In this document: in pieces, positions 1 through 7,602 of the stretch
Layout: every line of letters begins with the position of its first letter
Position numbering within the stretch: position 1 is the first letter of the stretch
From: Candidatus Methylomirabilota bacterium
GTDB taxonomy: Bacteria > Methylomirabilota > Methylomirabilia > Rokubacteriales > CSP1-6
Assembly: GCA_036001065.1 (NCBI GenBank)
Contig: DASYUQ010000116.1
Location: 1-64,000 of the forward strand
Reading direction: 5' to 3'
DNA length: 64,000 nucleotides
Made by a program: the position numbers and the translations under genes
The notes under the pieces: model-generated
The model's input: only the letters and a program-made list of their open reading frames with translations
What the model was told of the DNA's origin: nothing
The model's database searches: none

Positions 1-384
1 GTCGGCGTACTTGAGCCCCACGCGCGTCAGGTCCGGTCCGATGCGCCGGGTGGAGAAGAGGTGGGGAAGGTCGAAGGCGTACTCGCCCGCCTCGGAGACC
101 GGTCCCCACCGGAGCTCCTCACCGGCGACCGGCCGCACGTACTGGCTGTGGCAGTACCAGCATCCCTCGCGGACATACACGGCGCGCCCGAGCTTCTCGA
201 GCGGCGTGTAATCGCTCGACTCGTACCGCACCCACTTGATCGCTCCGAGATCCGTCCGCACCGCACGGCTGACCTGCGTCGTGCGGGACTCGGGCAGGAT
301 GGCCGGGAGAAAGCCCTGGACGAAGATCGCCAGCGTCACCAGGCCGAACCCGGCACCGACCGCGAGGGACTTGATCGATCTCAT
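1..384 (-). CDS. ccoO: cbb3-type cytochrome c oxidase subunit II (CcoO), 3' end outside window
   Basis: Membrane-anchored monohaem subunit of a cbb3-type haem-copper oxidase; it passes electrons to the catalytic subunit. The first 128 codons are visible. An N-terminal membrane anchor is followed by the haem motif CWYCH, then the conserved SQYVRPVAGEE and RRIGPDLTRVG segments. The ATG at 384 lies 13 bases after the stop of the upstream ccoN. It is close in sequence to the N-terminal third of the CcoO-type protein at 7603-9255. Whether this copy also carries extra C-terminal haem domains cannot be seen. The track-style reading frames over this stretch are shadows; I translated the gene by hand. 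Confidence 0.9.
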   Translation of the reverse strand, partial: MRSIKSLAVGAGFGLVTLAIFVQGFLPAILPESRTTQVSRAVRTDLGAIKWVRYESSDYTPLEKLGRAVYVREGCWYCHSQYVRPVAGEELRWGPVSEAGEYAFDLPHLFSTRRIGPDLTRVGLKYAD

Positions 385-397
385 GGCCAGCCGCCCG

Positions 398-1789
398 TCA
401 CGCCGACCGTCTGACCAGGGAGCCCTTCAGCAGGGTGTACACCACGAGTGACATGCCGATGTCCATCGAGATCCCGGTGAACGTTCGCACCCACCAGTAC
501 GGGCGGATCGACGTGACCGTCTCCAGGAACTCGCTCTGCGCCATCAGCATGAAGCCCTGCTGCAGCCCCTGCGCGCTCAGCACGAGCCCCATCGCCGAGA
601 TGCCGAGCGTGACGAGCCAGAAGCCCCAGTTGGCGAGCGTGAAGCTCCACAGCTCCGACCCCGTGATCCGCGGCCAGACATAGATCGCGCCGGCGATCGC
701 CCACACGACGAACGTGCCGAAGACGGTCAGGTGCGAGTGTGAAATCACGAAGTCCGTGAAGTGGGTCGGCTGCTGCAGGGCGCGGAGCGCCTCCAGCGAG
801 CCCTGAAAGCACCCGAGGAGGTACATGATGGAGCCGACGATCAGGAACTTGGCGGGGAGGTTGCGGCCGAACTCCTGCCACTTGCCGATCATGGTGCCGA
901 AGAAGTTCTGGAGCACGGTCCACACGGGGATGATCAGCATCATCGAGGAGACGATGGCGATCGTCTCGGCCCAGTCGGCGATCGGCGAGTAGAGGTAGTG
1001 GTGGATGCCGACGAACGGGTAGAAGAACGCGAGCGACCAGAAGCCGATGAGCGACAGCTTGTGGCTGTAGATGGGGTTGCGCACGCTCGCGGGCAGGAAG
1101 TAGTAGATCAGCACGTAGCCCGCCGGCGTGATCCAGAGGCCGACCACGTAATGGATGAACAGGCCGTGCCAGGCCGCGTTGTTGATCCCGGGGATGTGGT
1201 ACGGACCCAGCATCAGGAGGACGAGATTCACGTCCGTCCAGACGAAGGCCGCGATGAGATACCAGAGCGAGACGTAGAGGGGCGTCTCCCGGCGGTTCTT
1301 GATCGTCATCAGGAATTGAACGGTCAGCGCGAGCATCGCCAGGAAAATGACGACGACGTTGACGAGAGCGAACTCTCCCGCCTCCCAGCCCCGGTTCCAG
1401 CCGGCCGCGAGGAGGATGACGGCCAGGGCCAGGTTCACGTTCCAGATCCAGATGAGCCCGCGGCTCCAGTGCTCGTTCCACATCCTCACCCCGCAGAGGC
1501 GCGGCACGATGTAGTGGCAGAGGCCGATGAAGAGCGTCGAGAACGCGCCCCAGATCACGCCGTTGACGTGGATCGGACGGATCCGGCCGAAGGTGAGCCA
1601 GGCGTGGCCGCCGAGGAACTCGGGATACGTGAACTTGGTGGACAGAATGACGCCCACGGTCGGAAAGAAGAGCAGCCAGAAGAACCCCCAGGCGAGCCAG
1701 GCCCGAACCAACGCCCGGTCGACGACGTCGTCGTTCAGGCGCCGCGCGTCCGTGATGGGCACCTCCTCGACCGCTCCCCTGCCGCCCAT
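398..1789 (-). CDS. ccoN: cbb3-type cytochrome c oxidase catalytic subunit I (CcoN), copy 1
   Basis: Catalytic haem b/haem b3-CuB subunit of a C-type haem-copper oxidase that reduces O2 to water in the inner membrane. The 463-residue polytopic protein keeps the expected ligands: H74 (HVNG) and H353 for the low-spin haem, H351 (HSHLTVFG) for haem b3, and H208, H263 and H264 for CuB. Y257 lies six residues before H263, the place of the cross-linked tyrosine of cbb3 enzymes. A GAGGAG site precedes the ATG. It is the penultimate visible gene of the sigma-led operon, followed directly by ccoO. Paralogous to 9252-10628. Confidence 0.95.
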   Translation of the reverse strand: MGGRGAVEEVPITDARRLNDDVVDRALVRAWLAWGFFWLLFFPTVGVILSTKFTYPEFLGGHAWLTFGRIRPIHVNGVIWGAFSTLFIGLCHYIVPRLCGVRMWNEHWSRGLIWIWNVNLALAVILLAAGWNRGWEAGEFALVNVVVIFLAMLALTVQFLMTIKNRRETPLYVSLWYLIAAFVWTDVNLVLLMLGPYHIPGINNAAWHGLFIHYVVGLWITPAGYVLIYYFLPASVRNPIYSHKLSLIGFWSLAFFYPFVGIHHYLYSPIADWAETIAIVSSMMLIIPVWTVLQNFFGTMIGKWQEFGRNLPAKFLIVGSIMYLLGCFQGSLEALRALQQPTHFTDFVISHSHLTVFGTFVVWAIAGAIYVWPRITGSELWSFTLANWGFWLVTLGISAMGLVLSAQGLQQGFMLMAQSEFLETVTSIRPYWWVRTFTGISMDIGMSLVVYTLLKGSLVRRSA

Positions 1790-1833
1790 GCTCGGTCTCC
1801 TCTCGGGAGGTCGTGACTGCCAGCGTCGCTATA

Positions 1834-2700
1834 TCACGAGAAGCGGATCCGATGCGCGGCCTCGAATCGCTGCCCGCGGTTGTTCGTGAGGACGACGCGC
1901 AGAAGGTCCTCGCTGTGGACGCGGAGCCTGAACGCGACGAGAGGATTATCGCTGAGCGCGGAGGTCATCGTGAACTGGCTGACCTGCGCGTCCCCGTAGA
2001 AGACGTTCATCCCGTTCAGGTAGAGGGGCTCCCCGGCCTGGACGAACGTCCCCTCCCGAACCTCCAGGCCCGTCCGGCTCGGATGCTTGGTCTTGACCTG
2101 GACGTCGATGGTCTGGTCGGGGGCGATGCCCCCATCGGCGATCAGCTGCGGGATCCGGATCGCGGGCGGGCCGATCTCGTCCCTGCCCGCGCGATCGGGC
2201 GGCGGGGCGGTCCCGGCGCAGCCGCCCGCGCCGTCGGGGATCGTGATGGACCGCGTCGCGTGCCAGCGGGCGTGGCGACTGCACTCGGCCGTCGCGGCGA
2301 CCTCGGAGGCGCCATGGTCCAGCCGGATCTGGAAGGCGACGTAGACCTGACCGTTGCGCGGCGTGAAGTGGAACACGCCCTTCAGGGGCACGGGATCTCG
2401 CGCGTTCACGATGCTGATGCGCGTGATGGAGTGACCCGGCTCCATCGGGTGGGACATCTCGACGGCGACCGGGACCTTCGCCCCGTTGCTGGTGAAGGCC
2501 GGCAGCCTGAGTCGCGGCAGGTGGAGGCGCTCGGACGGCGAGAGCGCCTCGGGATCGGCGCCGCGCACGGGCACGGGTTCGGAGCGCCCGAAGACGCCAC
2601 GAATTCCCCCCGCCGCGACGAGCCCCACGGCCGCCGGCACCACGCCCAGGAAGCTGCGCCTGGACTGGAGCCGCGGCCGTGAGGCGATTTGCGGGCTCAT
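1834..2700 (-). CDS. SoxYZ-like fused sulfur carrier protein, Tat-exported
   Basis: Looks like the SoxY and SoxZ halves of the periplasmic thiosulfate-oxidation carrier fused in one 288-residue chain. Residues 1-35 form a twin-arginine signal (SRRSFLG at 13-19). A SoxY-like beta domain follows and ends in a GGCAG motif with C161, matching the swinging-arm cysteine that SoxY carries on its C-terminal GGCGG tail. A SoxZ-like immunoglobulin fold fills about 178-288. Fused SoxYZ-like carriers are known beside quinoprotein dehydrogenases; here the neighbours are a SoxA-like cytochrome and a cbb3 oxidase. The substrate is unknown; thiosulfate is only one possibility. Confidence 0.82.
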   Translation of the reverse strand: MSPQIASRPRLQSRRSFLGVVPAAVGLVAAGGIRGVFGRSEPVPVRGADPEALSPSERLHLPRLRLPAFTSNGAKVPVAVEMSHPMEPGHSITRISIVNARDPVPLKGVFHFTPRNGQVYVAFQIRLDHGASEVAATAECSRHARWHATRSITIPDGAGGCAGTAPPPDRAGRDEIGPPAIRIPQLIADGGIAPDQTIDVQVKTKHPSRTGLEVREGTFVQAGEPLYLNGMNVFYGDAQVSQFTMTSALSDNPLVAFRLRVHSEDLLRVVLTNNRGQRFEAAHRIRFS

Positions 2701-2719
2701 CGCCGACCCGAACTCCGTC

Positions 2720-3181
2720 CTAGTGGCGGCCGGGGTCGAGCTTCGAGCCTTTGTTGGACCAGTAGATGTAGGTCTCCAGCGCCTTCATCGCGTCGGAGTC
2801 GGAATCGATCTTGACCCCCTCATTGGGCTTCTCGATGCACCAGTTGATCATGTCCCGCAGCGTCGCGAACTTGTTCATCTGCTCCTGGAACTTGGGGAAC
2901 TCATGGGGATGGTTGTCCGATCCGAAGGGATGGCACATGGCGCAGGCCATGCCCGTCTTGGAGAGCGTGACGCGGAGCCTCCTCTCGGTCGCGCCATCCC
3001 CGTGGAAGAGCAGGTCGCCGATCTTGACCTGCTCGATGAACACCTCCTCGAAAGCCTTCAACTGCTCCGGTGTGTGCTTCTCCTTGTGGGCCAGCGCCCG
3101 GTCCGGTCCCGAGGTCGCGAGCAGCACCAGCAGGCCTAGGAAGACACCCCGCGCCGTCAGCACGTATCGAGTACTTTTCAT
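2720..3181 (-). CDS. SoxA-like monohaem c-type cytochrome
   Basis: Exported 153-residue cytochrome with an N-terminal signal peptide ending near ALA (about residue 31) and one haem motif, CAMCH (C80-H84). The block after it (HPHEFPKF, then TLRDMINWC with C115) resembles the C-terminal haem domain of SoxA, in which a cysteine in the same place is the haem's distal ligand. The SoxA pairing is my reading of the motif order, not a search result. The start at 3181 was chosen because the residues before it in the open frame read through the upstream gene, and a GGAGG site precedes it. It lies 20 bases before the SoxYZ gene. Confidence 0.78.
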   Translation of the reverse strand: MKSTRYVLTARGVFLGLLVLLATSGPDRALAHKEKHTPEQLKAFEEVFIEQVKIGDLLFHGDGATERRLRVTLSKTGMACAMCHPFGSDNHPHEFPKFQEQMNKFATLRDMINWCIEKPNEGVKIDSDSDAMKALETYIYWSNKGSKLDPGRH

Positions 3182-3219
3182 CGCCCTCTTCCCTCCGTGG
3201 GCGTGCGCCCCGCCGGTGA

Positions 3220-4446
3220 TCACTTGTAGGCGCCGTAGTAGGGCCACTCGCGGTCCGCCAGGCGCGGTTGCAGCATCTGATTGATGTTGTCGGCGCACCC
3301 CGAGTCCCAGGGCGCCTCGGCGATGATGTCGTCTTTTTTCCGCCACATCACGTACTCGTTCTCGATCTTCTCGGCCGCGGTCATGGTGAGCCTGGACCAG
3401 CCCACTCCGTCGAAATGGTCCCCCGGATCCACCCGAACCTTGCACTTCGTCAGCGTCGGCACTCCTTCGGGCGCGTAGGGCCACGTCCAGGAGGTCGCCA
3501 GCATGCCGATCGAGCGCATCTTGCCGATCTCGTTGTAGAGCACCTGGTGGGTGTGGCCATGAACGTTCGTCACGTTGCTGTAGGGCTTGAGGACCTCGTG
3601 GACCTCGCGCCAGTCGCGCACCCAGAAGTTCCACGGCGGGTAGTACTCGTACAGCGGGTTATGGCTGAAGATGATCACGGGCTTGTTCTTGGGCCAGGTG
3701 GAGAGCGTGCGGTTGAGCCACTCGAGCTGATCGCGACCCACGCCGGCCCACGCTCCCGCCACCGAGCCGTCGAGGGTCGCCATGTGGCCCATCCGCTCTT
3801 TGGGCGTCATCTTCTTGGCGGTCCAGTAATCGGGACCGCGGCTGACCGTGTCGAGGCCGACGAAGCGCACGCCCTTGTGGTCGAAGGTCCAGTTCGGCGG
3901 CCCGAAGAGCTGCTGCCACTTGGCGCCCATGTCCAGGTACCAGTCGTGCTCGCCCGGGATGAAGACCTTCCGGATCTTCACCTCCTTGAGAATGTTGTTC
4001 CCCAGATCGAGCTCGACGGGATCGCCGAGCTGAGCCAAGTCACCCCCGTAAATCAGGAAGTCGGCCGGCGGCGACATCGCCTGGACCTCCTTGACCGCGC
4101 GGGTGGCCTTGTCGACGAAGCGCGTGTTGACGTTCTTGGGGTAGAGGTGGCTGTCGGAGACCCAGGCGAACTTGAAGGCCTCGGCCCCGAACGCGAGGTC
4201 CAGGGTGTTGACGAGCGGGAACCACCCGTAGGTGGCCGCGCCCGCCGCCGCTCCGGTCAGGAGAGATTTGTGGAGGAAGGTGCGGCGGGTGATCGCGAGT
4301 GCGGAGTCCGGGCGCTCGCCCGGCTTGTTCAGCTCCCTGTTCATTTCACGGCGCGTTCGCTGGAGCTCGGCGCACGAGCGGGCCTTCCGCCACCAGGCCA
4401 GCCGGGCCTTGTCTCTGGCGAGTTCGAGTCGGTCATGATCGTCCAC
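3220..4446 (-). CDS. Tat-exported calcineurin-type metallophosphoesterase
   Basis: Binuclear-metal phosphoesterase-fold protein. The motifs appear in order: SDSH (D98, H100), GGD (D136), GEHD (H167, D168), SHNP (H262) and HGHTH (H296-H300). The asparagine of the usual GNHD motif is replaced by glutamate. A twin-arginine signal (ITRRTFLHKS, RR at 54-55) sends it to the periplasm. The n-region is unusually long, so M35 (position 4344) may be the real start. SoxB of thiosulfate oxidation also has a metallophosphoesterase fold, and this gene sits between a cupredoxin and SoxA/SoxYZ-like genes. It does not look like a standard SoxB, so a hydrolytic role on a carrier-bound product is inference. Confidence 0.85.
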   Translation of the reverse strand: MDDHDRLELARDKARLAWWRKARSCAELQRTRREMNRELNKPGERPDSALAITRRTFLHKSLLTGAAAGAATYGWFPLVNTLDLAFGAEAFKFAWVSDSHLYPKNVNTRFVDKATRAVKEVQAMSPPADFLIYGGDLAQLGDPVELDLGNNILKEVKIRKVFIPGEHDWYLDMGAKWQQLFGPPNWTFDHKGVRFVGLDTVSRGPDYWTAKKMTPKERMGHMATLDGSVAGAWAGVGRDQLEWLNRTLSTWPKNKPVIIFSHNPLYEYYPPWNFWVRDWREVHEVLKPYSNVTNVHGHTHQVLYNEIGKMRSIGMLATSWTWPYAPEGVPTLTKCKVRVDPGDHFDGVGWSRLTMTAAEKIENEYVMWRKKDDIIAEAPWDSGCADNINQMLQPRLADREWPYYGAYK

Positions 4447-4504
4447 TGCGGTCGCCTCCTTCCCACAGCAGGGCCAGTAGTGCCGCCGGAACCCGGGGGA
4501 TGCT

Positions 4505-5230
4505 CTACTTCTTCAGCTCCACCGCGATGGGAACCACCTCCTTCGCTTTGACGGTCACGGGAATCTCGACCTCCCCGGTGTACTCCTGCCAGCCCACGAG
4601 CGTGTAAGAGCCCGGGGGGACGTCTTTGATCGTGAACGTGCCGTCCTTTGCGGTCACCGCGTAGTAGGGGTTGGCCGCGACGTAGACCCAGCCGAGCATC
4701 CAGCCGTGGGCATCGCACTCCACGCGGACCAGCCCCGGCTTCCTGAGCGGCTTCTTGATCCGCTGGCCCTGGTTCGGCAGCGCCACGTTGAAGGCGGTGA
4801 GCTTCCCGTAAAAGCCATGGGTGTTGTGCAGGACCGGGTCCGAGTTGACGATCTCGAAGTCGCCGCCGGGGATGACCTGGACGTGGGGCTTGAAGTCGCA
4901 CTTGACGTTGTCGATGTGGGGGATGGCCGCAGCTTTCTCCCAGGGCTTCCCCTTGGCGACCCCCTTGAGGTAGACCACGGCCTCCTGGACCGACTGGTCG
5001 GGGCCGAGCAGGATCAGATCAACCTCGCGCACGCCGCTGCCGCACGCCTCGCGATCCTTGGTGGGGATGACCTTTTTCTTGGCCGGCGGGCTCCCCTGGA
5101 AGAGCACCTTGCCTTTGATGGTTCCTCCGTCGCTCACGGCCCCGGCCTCATAGGGCTGCGCGGGAAAGGGCAAGCCGGCCACCATGGCGGTCACCGCGAG
5201 CACCGCGGTGGCCATTCGGGAAAGCTTCAT
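4505..5230 (-). CDS. Exported cupredoxin-like protein with C-terminal carboxypeptidase-regulatory-like domain
   Basis: A Sec signal peptide (residues 1-25) is followed by a cupredoxin-like region with candidate copper ligands H138, C172, H175 and M178 (the ECDAHGWM segment), the His-Cys-His-Met set of blue copper proteins. The last ~50 residues (DGTFTIKDVPPGSYTL and on) form a small beta-sandwich of the carboxypeptidase regulatory type. It is probably a periplasmic electron carrier. It is the first structural gene after the sigma/anti-sigma pair and is followed by the metallophosphoesterase. Such proteins are usually annotated only as carboxypeptidase regulatory-like; the electron-transfer role is inferred from the ligands and the cytochrome/oxidase neighbours. 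Confidence 0.75.
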   Translation of the reverse strand: MKLSRMATAVLAVTAMVAGLPFPAQPYEAGAVSDGGTIKGKVLFQGSPPAKKKVIPTKDREACGSGVREVDLILLGPDQSVQEAVVYLKGVAKGKPWEKAAAIPHIDNVKCDFKPHVQVIPGGDFEIVNSDPVLHNTHGFYGKLTAFNVALPNQGQRIKKPLRKPGLVRVECDAHGWMLGWVYVAANPYYAVTAKDGTFTIKDVPPGSYTLVGWQEYTGEVEIPVTVKAKEVVPIAVELKK

Positions 5231-5262
5231 CGACCCCTCTCCTTTCTGGAGTGCGTGGCTGA

Positions 5263-6084
5263 TCAGAGATGAGCCGACGGACGCGGCAAGGGCTCGAGCC
5301 TCTCATCCGGTCCGTGACACACCAGACAGGCTCGGTCCCCGATCTCCGAGACGAGGGTGTAGCCGGCGCCCTGGGACCGCCAGATGACCACGTCGTAGCC
5401 GCGGTGGCCGACCACCTTGAACCGGGGCCTATCTTTCAAGCGGAGCCGCCGGTAGGCCTCCTCCGGGATGATGAAGAGGGAGACGTTGTTGCCGTCGACT
5501 TGATATTCGAGCGCCGCCACTTCGACTTCCCTGAGGTGGGAGATCCGTCCTCCGAGGAAGTGAAGGCCCTCGGTCTTGAGATCCGGGAGGCTCACGTTGA
5601 AGGCGAGCCTCTTCCTGAACCATTCCTCGGCCGCCTTCGGCGGCACGTCCTTGATGTCAGGCGGCAGGAGGTCGCGGACCAGCTTCAGGTGCTGTTCCAC
5701 CGCGGCGTCCGCCAGCTCGGCGAGCGTGGTTCTGGATCCGAGGTACGACTGGAGCGCAATCCCTGTGCCCAGTCCGACCGCAACAAGGAGCGCAGCGGCG
5801 AGGCCGAGGACGAATCGCTGCAACCGGCGCTGCCTGCGACCGGCGCGCTGCCCATGGACGAGGTCCCACAAGAGCGTGCCGACCTGCTCGCTCACCCGCT
5901 CCGGGACCGGGTCCGGTCGCAACCGTTCCACATATGTCTCCCGGAATGCGATTTCGAGGTCGACGAGCCGTCGGCAGCCGCCACACCGCCCCAGATGCGC
6001 CGCAATCTGGTCCCGCATCTCAGGGGGAAGCTCTCCGTCGACGTAGGGGAACAGCTTGGATTTCGCCGTATTACAGTCCATCAT
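5263..6084 (-). CDS. Zinc-finger anti-sigma factor with periplasmic CXXCH motif
   Basis: Membrane anti-sigma factor partner of the ECF sigma gene it overlaps. The N-terminus carries the zinc-binding anti-sigma signature HLGRCGGC (HxxxCxxC); one transmembrane helix (FVLGLAAALLVAVGLG) follows, then a ~150-residue periplasmic domain. The domain ends with RACLVCHGP, a CXXCH motif 16 residues from the C-terminus, which could bind haem c. The start is set at the Met-Met-Asp-Cys position; an upstream GTG at 6108 would add eight residues. It probably holds the sigma factor until a redox, haem or sulfur signal arrives, which is inference. Confidence 0.85.
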   Translation of the reverse strand: MMDCNTAKSKLFPYVDGELPPEMRDQIAAHLGRCGGCRRLVDLEIAFRETYVERLRPDPVPERVSEQVGTLLWDLVHGQRAGRRQRRLQRFVLGLAAALLVAVGLGTGIALQSYLGSRTTLAELADAAVEQHLKLVRDLLPPDIKDVPPKAAEEWFRKRLAFNVSLPDLKTEGLHFLGGRISHLREVEVAALEYQVDGNNVSLFIIPEEAYRRLRLKDRPRFKVVGHRGYDVVIWRSQGAGYTLVSEIGDRACLVCHGPDERLEPLPRPSAHL

Positions 6085-6652
6085 TCCGCACGCCAATCCC
6101 TTTCTCACCGGGCCGCTGGGAGGGCTCGACGAGATAGGTTCGGAGCAAGTTCCGACCTCGATAGAGTCGCGACATGACGGTCCCCACCGGCCGGCTCACG
6201 ATGGTGGCGATTTCCCGGTAGGGAAGACCCTCGATGTCGCGAAGCTCGACGATTTCCCTCAGTAGCGGGGGCAGACGGCGGATCGCCTCCCGAACTTGGT
6301 CGACGGTCTCGCGACGGAGGAGGATGTCCTCGGGGGCGAGCGGGATGGAGTACAGGGGGCTTTCCATGGATACCACGGGCTCCGCTTCCTCCTCACGCCC
6401 CAGCGGATCTTCGGCGGGCCTCACCCGGCGCCGCCGTTGCCGGTCGATCTGGACATTCCTCATGATCGTGAAGATCCACGGCTTGAAGCTGAGCGACCGG
6501 TCGAACGTGTGAAAGCCGTCGTACGCGCGAACGAGGCTCTCCTGGAGGAGATCCTCCGCATCCTCGACCCGCCGCGTGAGGACGAGGGCGTAGTTGTACA
6601 GGGAATTGAGATACTTCCGGACAAGGCCCTGAAACTCAGATCCTGTGTCCAC
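6071..6652 (-). CDS. RNA polymerase ECF-family sigma factor
   Basis: A 193-residue sigma-70-like factor. Region 2 (AEDLLQESLVRAYDGFHTFD and the following KPWIFTIMRN) and region 4 (REIVELRDIEGLPYREIA, then GTVMSRLYRGRNLL, the DNA-binding helix-turn-helix) are both clear. GTG start. It is the first gene of a minus-strand run that continues through the anti-sigma factor, cupredoxin, phosphoesterase, SoxA-like, SoxYZ-like and cbb3 oxidase genes. It overlaps the anti-sigma gene by about 14 bases, so the two are translationally coupled. It probably controls its own operon. Confidence 0.92.
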   Translation of the reverse strand: MDTGSEFQGLVRKYLNSLYNYALVLTRRVEDAEDLLQESLVRAYDGFHTFDRSLSFKPWIFTIMRNVQIDRQRRRRVRPAEDPLGREEEAEPVVSMESPLYSIPLAPEDILLRRETVDQVREAIRRLPPLLREIVELRDIEGLPYREIATIVSRPVGTVMSRLYRGRNLLRTYLVEPSQRPGEKGIGVRNDGL

Positions 6653-6849
6653 AATTCTCCCCGGGCCTGACTCCCTACTACCTACTACGTACGCCAGGGC
6701 CGCTTATTCCCTGAGCGGCGCCGGCCCGGATCCAGCGGCGCTCGCGCGCCGGCCCCGAGGAACCCGAACTGCGCCCGGGGCCAAGCCCATCGGCGGGATT
6801 CCCGAGCAGGCCGGCCCCAAGCCCGCCCGCCGGGAGGGTTTCAAGAGCG

Positions 6850-7089
6850 TCACAAGGTCGCGAGCAGCAGGGCCGGCGCCGCCACCGCCGTCAGCAGCAT
6901 GTGCGCAGAGAAGCGCTGGTGGGCGAGTTCGTCGAGCGGCGAGGCCAGGGCCACCACGATCGTGGCCAGCCCTCCGATGGCCAGCGCCGGGCTTCCGCGC
7001 GGGACCTGCACGGCGGAGCGCCGGGCCAGGCGCCACCAGCCGAGGACGGAGGCGAGAGCGAGGGCGGCCGCGGCGATCAGCAGCCGCAT
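6850..7089 (-). CDS. Truncated CtaG-like (cytochrome oxidase assembly) membrane protein
   Basis: A 79-residue product with two hydrophobic segments. Its second half (VVALASPLDELAHQRFSAHM, then LLTAVAAPALLLATL) matches the N-terminal half of the CtaG/caa3 assembly-factor family, whose members are around 250 residues. The frame stops just after this conserved block, and no continuation is evident in the next 197 bases in any frame. So it is either a decayed gene or a short accessory protein. The ATG shares its A with the TGA of the preceding 30-codon gene. It is the last gene of the second cbb3 operon. Confidence 0.55.
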   Translation of the reverse strand: MRLLIAAAALALASVLGWWRLARRSAVQVPRGSPALAIGGLATIVVALASPLDELAHQRFSAHMLLTAVAAPALLLATL

Positions 7090-7181
7090 CACTTTCGGAA
7101 GGCGACGATCGCCACCCAGACGAAGAAGAGCACAGTGCCGGCGAGGAAGAGGGTGAGCGCGAGCTTCTCCGCGGTGCTCAC
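7089..7181 (-). CDS. Single-helix 30-residue membrane protein
   Basis: GTG-started 30-codon frame reading MSTAEKLALTLFLAG, then VLFFVWVAIVAFRK: one transmembrane helix with a short charged tail. It is too short for usual gene finders. Its stop codon overlaps the start of the CtaG-like gene (TGATG), and it follows the 34-residue gene by seven bases, which argues for real, coupled translation. It may be a CcoQ-type tiny oxidase subunit; the sequence alone does not prove this. Confidence 0.5.
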   Translation of the reverse strand: MSTAEKLALTLFLAGTVLFFVWVAIVAFRK

Positions 7182-7188
7182 GTCGCGC

Positions 7189-7293
7189 TCATCCGGACGA
7201 GATTAGACCGGCCAGCACGTTGTAGAGCAGCTCGAGCCCGAGGACGGCCAGGGTGACCGCCGCCAGCGCGATCAGGATCCGCTCGATGCTCAC
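7189..7293 (-). CDS. Single-helix 34-residue membrane protein
   Basis: GTG-started 34-codon frame (MSIERILIALAAVTLAV, then LGLELLYNVLAGLISSG), one hydrophobic helix. Its GTG overlaps the TGA of the 52-residue gene upstream by four bases (GTGA), and the overlap pattern continues through the operon. Predicted inner-membrane oxidase accessory subunit; no family recognised. Confidence 0.5.
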   Translation of the reverse strand: MSIERILIALAAVTLAVLGLELLYNVLAGLISSG

Positions 7294-7448
7294 GACACCG
7301 TCCAGTAGCGGAACAGGTAATAGATGCCCCAGAGGGCGAGGATCGCGTAGACGGCCAGCAGCCACCGGTTGACGATGCCGCGACGGACGCCAAGCTCGCC
7401 GCCCGCGTACTCTTCCACCCGGTCGGGCTCAGGGTCGGGAACGCTCAT
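7290..7448 (-). CDS. FixP_N-like small membrane subunit
   Basis: A 52-residue protein. A short acidic N-terminus (PDPEPDRVEEYAGGELG) is followed by one helix (VNRWLLAVYAILALWGIYYL) and an RYW end. This resembles the N-terminal anchor domain of CcoP, which normally precedes the two haem c domains. In this operon the haem domains sit on the CcoO chain instead, so the anchor appears to have become a separate protein. A GAGGAGG site precedes the ATG, and its 5' end overlaps the CcoS-like gene by 20 bases. Assignment is by pattern. Confidence 0.6.
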   Translation of the reverse strand: MSVPDPEPDRVEEYAGGELGVRRGIVNRWLLAVYAILALWGIYYLFRYWTVS

Positions 7449-7599
7449 CCTCCTCGGCCTCCGCCGCCAAGACCTGGTGCTTGGCGGACTCCACGTCCCT
7501 CAGGGCGCCACTGGCCGCCGCCCATACGAAGGCGCTCAGCGCGGCGCAGCCCATGAGCACCGCGACGACGAACTCCCCCAGCGTCAGATACTCGAGCAC
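7429..7599 (-). CDS. CcoS-like cbb3 oxidase assembly protein
   Basis: A 56-residue GTG-started protein. One membrane helix is followed by FVWAAASGALRDVESAKHQV and an acidic tail (EAEED). CcoS proteins, needed for cofactor insertion into cbb3 oxidases, share this layout of a helix, W-x-x-x-SGQFDDLE and an acidic end. Here the GQFDDLE part is altered to GALRDVE. It starts four bases after the stop of the CcoO-P fusion and overlaps the next gene by 20 bases. Confidence 0.6.
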   Translation of the reverse strand: MLEYLTLGEFVVAVLMGCAALSAFVWAAASGALRDVESAKHQVLAAEAEEDERSRP

Positions 7600-7602
7600 C
7601 GC

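Noticed and set aside
761-1816. Long plus-strand open frame (351 codons) over ccoN
   Set aside because: Exactly antisense to a ligand-complete CcoN; low-complexity D/E/R/H-rich product typical of shadow frames in GC-rich DNA.
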